Shown here: positions 1 through 6,820 of the stretch, piece after piece
Position numbering within the stretch: position 1 is the first letter of the stretch
How the letters are laid out: each line of letters starts with the position of its first letter
Source: JACZQZ01 sp046756945
Lineage (GTDB): Bacteria > Pseudomonadota > Alphaproteobacteria > Rhodospirillales > 2-02-FULL-58-16
Assembly: GCA_046756945.1 (NCBI GenBank)
Contig: JBHHXI010000049.1
Location: 1-19,527, forward strand
Length of the DNA: 19,527 nucleotides
Direction: 5' to 3'
Made by a program: the position numbers and the translations under genes
Notes under the pieces: model-generated
The model's database searches: none
What the model saw: the letters and a program-made list of their open reading frames with translations, nothing else
Told to the model about the DNA's origin: nothing

Positions 1-103
1 TCATAGGCCGGAGAGTGACCACCCGCGATTACGCTATGTGTCAAATGATCAGGCGCAACGCGATCGGACTATCATCGGAATGGAAACCTGGACGGTGGGA
101 ATC

Positions 104-145
104 GGACACGGATGGACACGGATTAGCACGGATTAACACGGATAA
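104..145. repeat. Degenerate tandem repeat with CACGGAT core
   Basis: Four successive copies of a 10-12 bp unit share the core CACGGAT, with variants GGACACGGAT, GGACACGGATTA, GCACGGATTA and ACACGGATAA. From memory, similar strings recur in intergenic DNA of unrelated bacteria, but their function is unknown to me. The ORF that reads through it has no sign of being coding. Confidence 0.55.
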
Positions 146-262
146 AAATTCGTTTCGACGAACCCACGGAAAAGCTCACAAAAGGTATCGTCCGGGTGGG
201 TTTTCGAAGCCCGGAATGAATACCGAATTCGGGATTGCAGAATGCAAATGAACGAGTCGCAC

Positions 263-314
263 CTCACCGTTCGACAGGCTCAGGGTGAGAATCTCATGTC
301 GGGCTTGTCGAAAC
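263..314. repeat. Small palindromic intergenic repeat
   Basis: Outer arms TTCGACAGGC (270-279) and GCTTGTCGAA (303-312) are inverted copies with one mismatch. A second inverted pair, CTCACC (263-268) and GGTGAG (284-289), overlaps it. The string around GGCTCAGGGTGAG resembles the interior of the MITE-like element at 6640-6820 (GGCTCCTCAGGATGAG). It looks like a short dispersed palindromic repeat at the 3' side of the first TPR gene. On the minus strand it could form a hairpin in the mRNA tail, but there is no T-run. Confidence 0.5.
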
Positions 315-356
315 ACGAGGTCCGCGACAAGGACTCACGATTTCTGAAATGCCGTA

Positions 357-1328
357 TTAGGGCGCGGGACAGGCGTCGAGGGCGCTTTTGACCCGCGCCA
401 GCACGTCCCGCCAGTCGCCGCGGGTCGTCTGGCGGAACAGGCGCATGGTCGGATACCAGGGTGAATCCTCGCGTTCCAGCAGCCACCGCCAGTCCGCGGC
501 GAACTGCAGCAGGATCCACACGGGCTTGCCGATGGCGCCGGCCAGATGGGCGACGGACGTGTCCGAGGTTATGACCAGATCCAGGTTCTCGATGATCGCC
601 GCCGTATCGGCCAGCGACTTGACCTCGGCGCTGTAGTTGACGATCCGGTCCCCGAGGCCGCATTCGCCGATCTGGCCCTCGCCCGAGCCCTTGTGCAGGT
701 TGACGAAGGTGGACGACGGATCGTCGAGCAGGCCGGCAAAATATTTCAGCGGAATCGAACGCCACTTGTCCCGCGGGAACTTCGGGTTTCCCTGCCAGCA
801 CAGGCCGACCTTCCGTCCGGCCAGGCCCGACAGGCGATCCTTCCACGCCTCCACCAGCCGGCCTTCGGCGCGGATGTATCCGACATCGCCGGGGATCGTC
901 TCCAGGGTCGTGCCGAAGATCATGGGCAGGCTCATCAAGGACGCCTGGACGTCGAACGGCGGCAGGTCCCGGCCCTTCCGTACCAGTTGGTCGATCCCCT
1001 CCATGTCCCTGAACAGCCGTAACAACAAGCGGCGGCATTCGACGACGACGCGGCCACCGCGTTGGGCCACCATCGGCGCGTAGCGGATGAAGTGGATGGT
1101 GTCACCCAGGCCCTGTTCGGCGTGCAGCAGGATGGTGCGCCCGTCGAGGCGCGAGCCGTCCCACATGGGCTGGGCGAACTCCCGCCTTTTCTTTTTTTGC
1201 TCGGTTTCGCGTTTCCACCGCCATTCGTGCTCCTCCCATCCCCGGTCCAGGTCGCCGGCCGACAGCAGCGCCAGGCCGAGGTGGAAATGCGCGTTCCCGA
1301 AGTCGGGCCTGATCTCGATGGCGCGCCG
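357..1328 (-). repeat. Duplicated glycosyltransferase segment, copy 1 (other copy 2491-3459)
   Basis: The DNA encoding the last TPR and the whole glycosyltransferase domain is strongly similar to 2491-3459. Long stretches are nearly identical, for example around 787-900 against 2920-3034. Both genes end in ALDA(C/Y)PAP. Boundaries are approximate and were set by eye. The similarity is at DNA level, which argues for recent duplication or gene conversion. Confidence 0.8.
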
Positions 1329-2315
1329 GTAGAGGGCTATTGCCTCGTCCACGTTTCCCAGTAACCTGAGCGTATTGCCGAGACTGTGGAGGGTCCCCGC
1401 GTTATCGGGTTCGATCTCCAGGGCGCGCCGGTAGCCGGCCTCGGCCTCCTCAAGCTCCGCCTGCTCGTAGAGAATGTCGGCGAGAGTACCATGCGCGCCC
1501 AGGTGTTCAGGATCGATTTCCAGGGCGCGCCGGCAACTGGCGGCGGCCTTGTCCAGCCTGTCCAGGCCCATCAGCGCCTTGCCCAGGTTGTTGTGGGCGG
1601 TCGCAAGGTTCGGATTGATGCCGATGACGCGCCGGTAACAGGCCGCCGCCTCCTTCAGTTTCTTCTGGTGCCGCAGCACGTTACCCAGACTGTTGTGGGC
1701 GTCGGCAAGGGCCGGGTCGAGCTCCAACGCCCGCCGGTAGCACGCGGCCGCCTCATCCAGGTTTTCCTGGTTTGCCAGTTCCCTGCCCAGGTTGTGGTGG
1801 GCTTCGGCAAAATCGGGCTTGAGTTCGACGGCGCGCCGGAAACAGGCGAGCGCCTCCTCCGCCATTTCGGGGTCCTTAAGGGTCCTGTTCCGGTCCTGAA
1901 GGGCCTTGCCGAGGGCGTTGTGCGCTTCCGCAAAGTTTGGGTCGATCTCAAGGGCGCGCCGGTAGCTGGCGATCGCCGCGTCGGGTTTGCCGAGGTTTTT
2001 TCGGGCGATGCCAAGGTTGACCAGGGCCGCCGTATTCGCCGGGTCCGCGGCGGCGGCCTTGGCGAAGGAATTGGCGGCCAACGCGCTGTCGCCAAGCCGG
2101 GTTGCGACCGCGCCCAGCAGGTACAGGGTGCGAAAATGCTCCGGCGCCGCCCGCAGGATATTCCCGCACGCTTCCTTCGCCTGCTCCAGTTGTCCCTGCC
2201 GATAAAGCCGGGTGGCGCCTTTCAGGGCGGCCTCGAGGCCGGCCGCCGATTCGTTTGTTTGCGGTTCTTGCGCCGGCGGTTCCCGGCGCCGCCGTTTCCC
2301 TTCATCCATATTCAT
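357..2315 (-). CDS. TPR protein with GT9-like glycosyltransferase C-terminal domain (mosaic paralogue)
   Basis: A 652-aa protein. After a basic, low-complexity N-terminus, residues about 30-341 form roughly nine 34-residue TPR units (ALEIDP-type helix ends), one carrying an insert of about six residues near 143-149. Residues about 359-648 form a GT-B-like domain of the heptosyltransferase (GT9) type. Its motifs are EHEWRW (362-367), LLHAEQGLGD (396-405), VGLCWQGN (503-510) and SDTSVAHLAGAIGKPVW (584-600). Members of such families are thought to transfer sugars, with the TPR part binding a protein partner; donor and acceptor cannot be read from sequence. The start has GAAGG a few bases upstream. 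The C-terminal half is nearly the same as that of the neighbouring gene at 2491-4122. The TPR half matches the sulfotransferase gene at 4241-6490 instead, so it looks like a recombinant. It is cytoplasmic (no signal peptide). Confidence 0.9.
   Translation of the reverse strand: MNMDEGKRRRREPPAQEPQTNESAAGLEAALKGATRLYRQGQLEQAKEACGNILRAAPEHFRTLYLLGAVATRLGDSALAANSFAKAAAADPANTAALVNLGIARKNLGKPDAAIASYRRALEIDPNFAEAHNALGKALQDRNRTLKDPEMAEEALACFRRAVELKPDFAEAHHNLGRELANQENLDEAAACYRRALELDPALADAHNSLGNVLRHQKKLKEAAACYRRVIGINPNLATAHNNLGKALMGLDRLDKAAASCRRALEIDPEHLGAHGTLADILYEQAELEEAEAGYRRALEIEPDNAGTLHSLGNTLRLLGNVDEAIALYRRAIEIRPDFGNAHFHLGLALLSAGDLDRGWEEHEWRWKRETEQKKKRREFAQPMWDGSRLDGRTILLHAEQGLGDTIHFIRYAPMVAQRGGRVVVECRRLLLRLFRDMEGIDQLVRKGRDLPPFDVQASLMSLPMIFGTTLETIPGDVGYIRAEGRLVEAWKDRLSGLAGRKVGLCWQGNPKFPRDKWRSIPLKYFAGLLDDPSSTFVNLHKGSGEGQIGECGLGDRIVNYSAEVKSLADTAAIIENLDLVITSDTSVAHLAGAIGKPVWILLQFAADWRWLLEREDSPWYPTMRLFRQTTRGDWRDVLARVKSALDACPAP
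1370..2228 (-). repeat. Shared TPR segment, copy 1 (other copy about 5515-6376)
   Basis: This TPR-coding DNA is closely similar to the sulfotransferase gene's TPR part. Both share the run TLYLLGAVATRLGDSALA, the same NRTL(K/E)DP insert between repeats, and the same order of repeats up to a TLHSLGN motif. After that point the sulfotransferase gene carries additional repeats, and this gene switches to the segment shared with 2491-3459. Boundaries were set by eye. Confidence 0.75.
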
Positions 2316-2490
2316 GGACCTTCGCCTCGCGCCCGGAAAAACCGCTCACGGCACCTAAACCCACGTCGCCGCGTGGTGCCGCAAGAGCCTGTGGACCGAC
2401 ATTTTCCAGATGGATATCAACGCCTGCCCCGAGGTCAACACAATTCGAAACGCTCCGCCGCGGTCCTCGTCGCCGCCCGCCCGCCCGCGG

Positions 2491-3459
2491 TCATGGCGCG
2501 GGATAGGCGTCCAGGGCGCGTTTGACCCGCGCCAGCACGCCCTCCCAGTCGCCGCGCGTCTCCTGCCGGAACAGGCGCATGGTCGGATACCACGGTGAAT
2601 CGTCGCGCTCCAGCAGCCACCGCCAGTCCGGCATGAACTGCAGCAGCGTCCAGACGGGCCGGCCGATCGCCCCGGCCAGATGGGCGACGGAGGTGTCCGA
2701 GGTGATGACCAGGTCCAGGTTCTCCATGATCGCCGCCGTATCGACAAGCGATTTGACCTGCGGGCTGTAATTCACGATCCGGTCGGTCAGGCCGCATTCG
2801 GCGATCTGCCCCTCGCCCGCGCCCTTGTGCAGGTTGATGAAGGTGGACGATGGGTCATCGAGCAGGACGGCAAAATACTTGAGCGGAATCGAGCGCCACC
2901 TGTCCCCCGGGAATTCCGGATTTCCCTGCCAGCACAGGCCGACCTTCCGTCCGGCGAAGCCCGACAGGCGATCCTTCCACGCCTCCACGAGGCGGCCGTC
3001 GGCGCGGATGTACCCGACATCGCCCGGGATCGTCTCCAGCGTCGTGGCGAATATCATGGGCAGGCTCAGCATTGGCGCGTGCACGTCGAACGGCGGCAGT
3101 TCGCGGCCCTGCCTGATCAGTGCGTCGATGCCCGGCACGCCGGCGAGCAGCCGTCTCACCAGGGGGTGGCATTCGACGGCGACGCGGCCGCCGCGATCGG
3201 CCACCATCGCCGCATAGCGGATGAACTGGATGGCGTCCCCCAGGCCCTGTTCGGCGTGCAGCAGGATGGTGCGGCCGTCCAGGCGCGAACCGTCCCACAG
3301 GGGTTGGGAAAAGTCGCGCGCGTGGGTGGTCACGGTTGTGCGTTTCCACCGCCATTCGTGCTCCGTCCATCCCCGGACCAGGTCGCCGGCCAGGAGCAGC
3401 GCCAGGGCGTAGTTGAAATGGGCGTCCGCGTAGTCGGGCCTGATCTCGATGGCGCGCCG
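2491..3459 (-). repeat. Duplicated glycosyltransferase segment, copy 2 (other copy 357-1328)
   Basis: This is the partner of 357-1328. It covers the final TPR (RRAIEIRPD) through to the stop codon. The two copies differ mainly at scattered positions, with a short variable linker after the EHEWRWKR motif (TTVTTHARD here, ETEQKKKRRE in the other copy). Confidence 0.8.
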
Positions 3460-4122
3460 GTAGCGGGCCATACCCTCGTCCAGTTTTCCCAGGCTCTTGA
3501 GCGCATTGCCGAGATTGTTGTGGGCATCGGCGTAGTCTGGATCGATCTCCAGGGCGCGCCGGTAGCTGGGGATCGCCGCCTCCGCCCGGCCCTGCTCCAT
3601 CTGCTTGACGCCCAGGTTGTTGTGGGCCTCCGCATCGTCGGGGTGGAGCTCCAGGCCGCGCCGGAAACAGGCGATGGCGTCGTCCGGCCTGCCCTGCTTG
3701 TCGAGCACGCCGCCGAGGCTGTCATGCGCCTTGGCGCACTCCGGGTCGATCTCGATGGCGCGCCGGAAGCAGGCCGCCGCCTCGTCCAGCCGTTCCTGCT
3801 CGTAAAGGGCATTGCCCAGATTGCAGTGGGCGTCCGTAAAGTCGGGATTGATTTCGATGGCGCGCCGGTAGCAGGCGATCGCGTCGTCCAGCCGTCCCTG
3901 GATTTTCAACACGACGCCAAGGTTGTTGCGCGCCGCCACGTGGTCCGGGCCGGCCTTGAGGATTTGTCTGTAAACGTGCTCGGCTTGCGAAAACCGTCCG
4001 GCGCGGTGGTGCTGACCGGCGATTCCCATCGCCGCGTCCGCGGTGATCCGACTTTTCGCGCTTTTCGCCCCCGGTGCTTTACCCGCCGGACTGCGCCCGC
4101 CCCGGCGCCCTTTCTTTGCCAT
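2491..4122 (-). CDS. TPR protein with GT9-like glycosyltransferase C-terminal domain
   Basis: A 543-aa protein. The frame stays open upstream to 4365, but that part overlaps the next gene. The ATG at 4122 has GGAAGGGG just upstream and begins a basic MAKKGRRGG leader, so I start there. Residues about 30-235 form six TPR units. Residues about 250-540 form the glycosyltransferase domain: EHEWRW (254-259), LLHAEQGLGDAIQFIRY (287-303), VGLCWQGNPEFPGD (394-407), SDTSVAHLAGAIGRPVW (475-491) and SPWYPT (509-514). The SDTSVAHLAG stretch corresponds to the nucleotide-sugar binding region of GT9 enzymes. It lies 175 bp upstream of its mosaic paralogue (357-2315) and 118 bp downstream of the TPR-sulfotransferase, so the three could be one transcript. 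Substrate is unknown. Confidence 0.9.
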   Translation of the reverse strand: MAKKGRRGGRSPAGKAPGAKSAKSRITADAAMGIAGQHHRAGRFSQAEHVYRQILKAGPDHVAARNNLGVVLKIQGRLDDAIACYRRAIEINPDFTDAHCNLGNALYEQERLDEAAACFRRAIEIDPECAKAHDSLGGVLDKQGRPDDAIACFRRGLELHPDDAEAHNNLGVKQMEQGRAEAAIPSYRRALEIDPDYADAHNNLGNALKSLGKLDEGMARYRRAIEIRPDYADAHFNYALALLLAGDLVRGWTEHEWRWKRTTVTTHARDFSQPLWDGSRLDGRTILLHAEQGLGDAIQFIRYAAMVADRGGRVAVECHPLVRRLLAGVPGIDALIRQGRELPPFDVHAPMLSLPMIFATTLETIPGDVGYIRADGRLVEAWKDRLSGFAGRKVGLCWQGNPEFPGDRWRSIPLKYFAVLLDDPSSTFINLHKGAGEGQIAECGLTDRIVNYSPQVKSLVDTAAIMENLDLVITSDTSVAHLAGAIGRPVWTLLQFMPDWRWLLERDDSPWYPTMRLFRQETRGDWEGVLARVKRALDAYPAP

Positions 4123-4240
4123 CGAGCGTCCCCTTCCGCCGTTCAGGCCGCGGCCGCGGGAGCTGGGGTCGGGGCATCCGGACCGGGCAGGGCGCCATCG
4201 CGCCCCGGCGGCGACGGGGCGACGCCGCGACCACCGGTGC

Positions 4241-6490
4241 TCACTCGGCCCACTTGCCGAGGACCTGGCGAAGGGGGTCGAGCTGGGACTCGTAGTTTTT
4301 CGCGCAGCCGATCTCGTCGGTGTTGAAATCGATGTCGATCGCGGCCGGGTCGTATTCGAGGCCACAGTATTTGAAGATCCCCGGGACGACCTCGGCGGGA
4401 TTCCGCACCAGCTCCTCGTACCGCACGGGGTACACCCGGTCCCCGTACAGGCTCCGCCAATGGGTCATCATTTCCTGGTAATCGACGTAAAACGATCCGG
4501 CTTTTTGCAGATCGTACGAATATCCGTTGCCGTTCTTGTAGCGGTAGAAAAAGGAGGTCAGGCAGTTGTCGAACGCATCGCGGCGGCAATAGATAACCCT
4601 GGCCGCGGGGCACGCCTCAAAGATCATCCCGACGAACGGGTAATTCGAGGGCATGGTGTTGACGAAGAAACGCGATTCGGGCGAAAGGCTGGAAAGGGCC
4701 GCCATATATGCCTCGCCGAGCTCCTTCTTCTGTTTGGCGCTCAGCACCTTCGTGTAGGCGGGGAACCTTGCCGGAATCGAGTATTTTTTGAGGACCCCCT
4801 TTATGGCCTCGGCCCATTCGTGGCTCTCGCCGGCGGCGTACACGGCGTCGTCTTGGGCGAGGAGGGATTCGACCAGGGTCTTTCCCGACCGCGACATGCC
4901 GATGACGAATACCGGGATCTGCTTCACATCGGCCAAATTCCCGGGCTCGCGGCCGCGCGGTGCCGCACACAGGCGCATGGTCTCTCGGATGCGCCGCCGG
5001 TGGCCCGGTGCGTTGAACGGCCGCTCCTTGGCGGTTTCCTCGTTCGCCCGCTGGTAGTACGCGAACGCTTCGTCGTAGGCCCCGATGTCGTCGTGGGCCT
5101 TGCCCAGGGCGATGAGCAGATGGTTCTTGTTGTCCGCCGACACTTCCTCCAGATCGAACAATTCCTTGAGGGTTTCGATCTCCGGATCACCGGGGACAAA
5201 GGTGTGAACCTTGGCCAGATTGCAGTGGGCCTCGGCGAAGTTTTCGCGGTATTCCATGGCCTTCTGGTAACACGCGATGGCCTCGTCGGTCTTGTCCTGG
5301 TCCTTCAGCGCATTGCCCAGGTTGTTGTGGGCCTCGGCATTGTCGGGCAACAGCTCGATGGAGCGCCGGTAGCAGGCCACGGCCTCTTCCACCTTCTCCT
5401 GGTGCTTCCTGACGATGCCGAGGCTGTTGTGGGTTTCGGCGGCGTCGGGATTGATCTCCAGGGCGCGTTCCAGGGCGGCCGCCGCCTCGTCCAGTTTCTC
5501 CTGGTCTTTCAGCACGTTGCCGAGACTGTGCAGGGTTTCCCAGTTGTCGGGTTCGATCTTCAGGGCGCGCCGGTAGCTGGCCTCGGCCTTGTCCGGCTTG
5601 TCCTGCGCCTCGAGGATACCGGCGAGGGTGATGTGGGTGTCCATGTGGCGGGGATCGATTTTCCGGGCGCGCCGGCAACTGGCGGCGGCCTCGTCCAGCC
5701 TGTCCAGGCCCTTCAGCGCCTTGCCCAGGTTGTTGTGGGCGATCGCGAATTTCGGATTGAGGTCGACGACGCGCTGGTAACAGGCCACCGCCTCGTCCAG
5801 CTTTTTCTGGTGGCGCAGCACGTTACCCAGATTGTTGTGCGCTTCCGCATAGGCCGGGTTGAGCTCCACCGCCCGCCGGTAGCAGGCGGCCGCCTCATCC
5901 AGCTTTTCCTGGTTCCCCAGTTCCATGCCCAGGTTGTTGTGGGCTTCGGCGTACTCGGGCTTGATTTCCACGGCCCGTTGGAAACAGGCGAGCGCCTCCT
6001 CCGCTATTTGGGGGTCCTCAAGGGTCCTGTTCTGGTCCTGAAGGACCTTGCCGAGGGCGTTATGGGCCTCGGCAATGCCCGGTTTGATCTCAAGGGCGCG
6101 CCGGAAGCTGGCGATCGCCTCGTCGGGTTTGCCGAGGTTTTTTTGGGCCAGGCCAAGGTTGACCAGGGCCTCGGCATTGGCCGGGTCCGCGGCGGCGGCC
6201 TTGGCGAAGGAATCGGCGGCCAATGCGCTGTCGCCAAGCCGGGTCGCCACCGCGCCCAGCAGATACAGCGTGCCGAAATGCTCCGGCGCCACCCGCAGGA
6301 TTTTCCCGCATGCCTCCTGCGCCTGCTTCAGCCGGCCGCCCCGGTAGAGACGGGCGGCGGCGTTCAGGGCGGCCTTGAGGTCGGCCCGCGGCTTGTTGGT
6401 TTCCGGTTTTTTCGCCGGTTTTTTCGCCGCCGTATTCCGGACTCGCCGTTTCTTTTTGCTCATGGACTTTCGCTTCATGGGTCTTCTCAT
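4241..6490 (-). CDS. TPR-sulfotransferase fusion protein
   Basis: A 749-aa protein. A lysine/arginine-rich start is followed by about eleven or twelve TPR units (residues about 40-425), a helical linker, and a sulfotransferase domain (about 525-725). The PAPS 5'-phosphosulfate loop is visible as PVFVIGMSRSGKTLVESLL (526-544). The 3'-phosphate region is YCRRDAFDNCLTSFFYRY (634-651), and RYEELVRNPAEVV (690-702) is also typical. Related TPR-sulfotransferases usually read GMPRSGTTL, so the lysine at 537 is a deviation. The family moves sulfate from PAPS to sugar or tyrosine hydroxyls; the acceptor here is unknown. Start choice is uncertain: ATGs at 6490, 6478 and 6463 are in frame. I keep 6490 because the leader CGCGAGGCGA ahead of it also precedes the start of the gene at 357-2315. 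Confidence 0.88.
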   Translation of the reverse strand: MRRPMKRKSMSKKKRRVRNTAAKKPAKKPETNKPRADLKAALNAAARLYRGGRLKQAQEACGKILRVAPEHFGTLYLLGAVATRLGDSALAADSFAKAAAADPANAEALVNLGLAQKNLGKPDEAIASFRRALEIKPGIAEAHNALGKVLQDQNRTLEDPQIAEEALACFQRAVEIKPEYAEAHNNLGMELGNQEKLDEAAACYRRAVELNPAYAEAHNNLGNVLRHQKKLDEAVACYQRVVDLNPKFAIAHNNLGKALKGLDRLDEAAASCRRARKIDPRHMDTHITLAGILEAQDKPDKAEASYRRALKIEPDNWETLHSLGNVLKDQEKLDEAAAALERALEINPDAAETHNSLGIVRKHQEKVEEAVACYRRSIELLPDNAEAHNNLGNALKDQDKTDEAIACYQKAMEYRENFAEAHCNLAKVHTFVPGDPEIETLKELFDLEEVSADNKNHLLIALGKAHDDIGAYDEAFAYYQRANEETAKERPFNAPGHRRRIRETMRLCAAPRGREPGNLADVKQIPVFVIGMSRSGKTLVESLLAQDDAVYAAGESHEWAEAIKGVLKKYSIPARFPAYTKVLSAKQKKELGEAYMAALSSLSPESRFFVNTMPSNYPFVGMIFEACPAARVIYCRRDAFDNCLTSFFYRYKNGNGYSYDLQKAGSFYVDYQEMMTHWRSLYGDRVYPVRYEELVRNPAEVVPGIFKYCGLEYDPAAIDIDFNTDEIGCAKNYESQLDPLRQVLGKWAE
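5515..6376 (-). repeat. Shared TPR segment, copy 2 (other copy about 1370-2228)
   Basis: This is the partner of the TPR segment in the first gene. The two copies keep the same repeat order and the same six-residue insert, and are very similar at DNA level (compare 6001-6160 with 1858-2020). Boundaries are approximate. Confidence 0.75.
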
Positions 6491-6816
6491 GGGTACTCGC
6501 CTCGCGGGCAGCCAATTCGGGTTGTGTCACGGCAGGGTAAAAATCCCGTAAACCGGAATGCCGGCGGCGGACACCGGCGCCTGACCCGTCGTCGACACGG
6601 ATCGAAGATCGGTGACTCCCGGATTTACCGGACCGGGTCCTAGCAGGCTGCTGAAAAACCACCCATGTGCCGTCCTATCCTTCGAGACGCCGCCCTTTGG
6701 GCGGCTCCTCAGGATGAGGATTCTCATATAATCAAACACTTACCCCTCATGCTGAGGAGGCGCGGAGCGCCGTCTCGAAGCATAAGGCACCAGCAACGCC
6801 CTTTTTCAGCAGCCTG
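6491..6816. other. Intergenic region holding a MITE-like element
   Basis: There is no gene here. The right 180 bp are a palindromic mobile-element relic (6640-6820, listed separately). The left 149 bp are the 5' flank of the TPR-sulfotransferase. I see no promoter good enough to call. The element's arms could form a strong hairpin that separates the ligase transcript from the TPR genes. Confidence 0.6.
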
Positions 6817-6820
6817 CTAG
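6640..6820. mobile_element. MITE-like palindromic element with perfect 19-bp terminal inverted repeats
   Basis: The ends CTAGCAGGCTGCTGAAAAA (6640-6658) and its exact reverse complement (6802-6820) enclose 143 bp. The interior is itself an imperfect inverted repeat. GTGCCGTCCTATCCTTCGAGACG on the left pairs loosely with the right arm. Each half carries its own small hairpin (GCCGCCCTTTGGGCGGC, and GGCGCGGAGCGCC). CCTCAGGATGAGG on the left matches CCTCAGCATGAGG on the right when inverted. The element has no coding capacity, so any movement would need a transposase supplied elsewhere. The terminal CTAG tetranucleotides may be the target duplication. The right end supplies the TAG stop codon of the adjacent ligase gene. 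Confidence 0.85.

Larger units (their letters stand above)
1..356. other. Gene-free left edge with two small intergenic repeats
   Basis: No convincing gene is present here. The only open frame of note (15-251, plus) has no ribosome binding site and runs through a tandem repeat, so I do not call it. The stretch holds a degenerate tandem repeat near 104-145 and a palindromic repeat at 263-314, both listed separately. The minus-strand gene to its right ends at 357, so this is the 3' flank of that gene. I see no clear intrinsic terminator with a T-run. Confidence 0.6.

Noticed and set aside
15..251. A 78-aa open frame at the left edge
   Set aside because: It has no ribosome binding site, reads through a tandem repeat, and has no recognisable composition or homology.
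1320..2230. A CRISPR-like or satellite pattern from the regular repeats
   Set aside because: The 102-bp period is exactly three times the 34-residue TPR and lies in frame; there are no spacers.
4123..4365. An N-terminal extension of the TPR-glycosyltransferase frame to 4365
   Set aside because: It overlaps the end of the sulfotransferase gene, is a frame shadow of it, and ATG 4122 has a clear ribosome binding site.
4043..6643. An 866-aa open frame on the plus strand
   Set aside because: It is antisense to the TPR-sulfotransferase. TPR codon repeats leave long antisense frames open; the translation is a periodic VVGLG...GAP shadow with no ribosome binding site. The same applies to plus-strand frames at 1386-2525 and 2680-4326.
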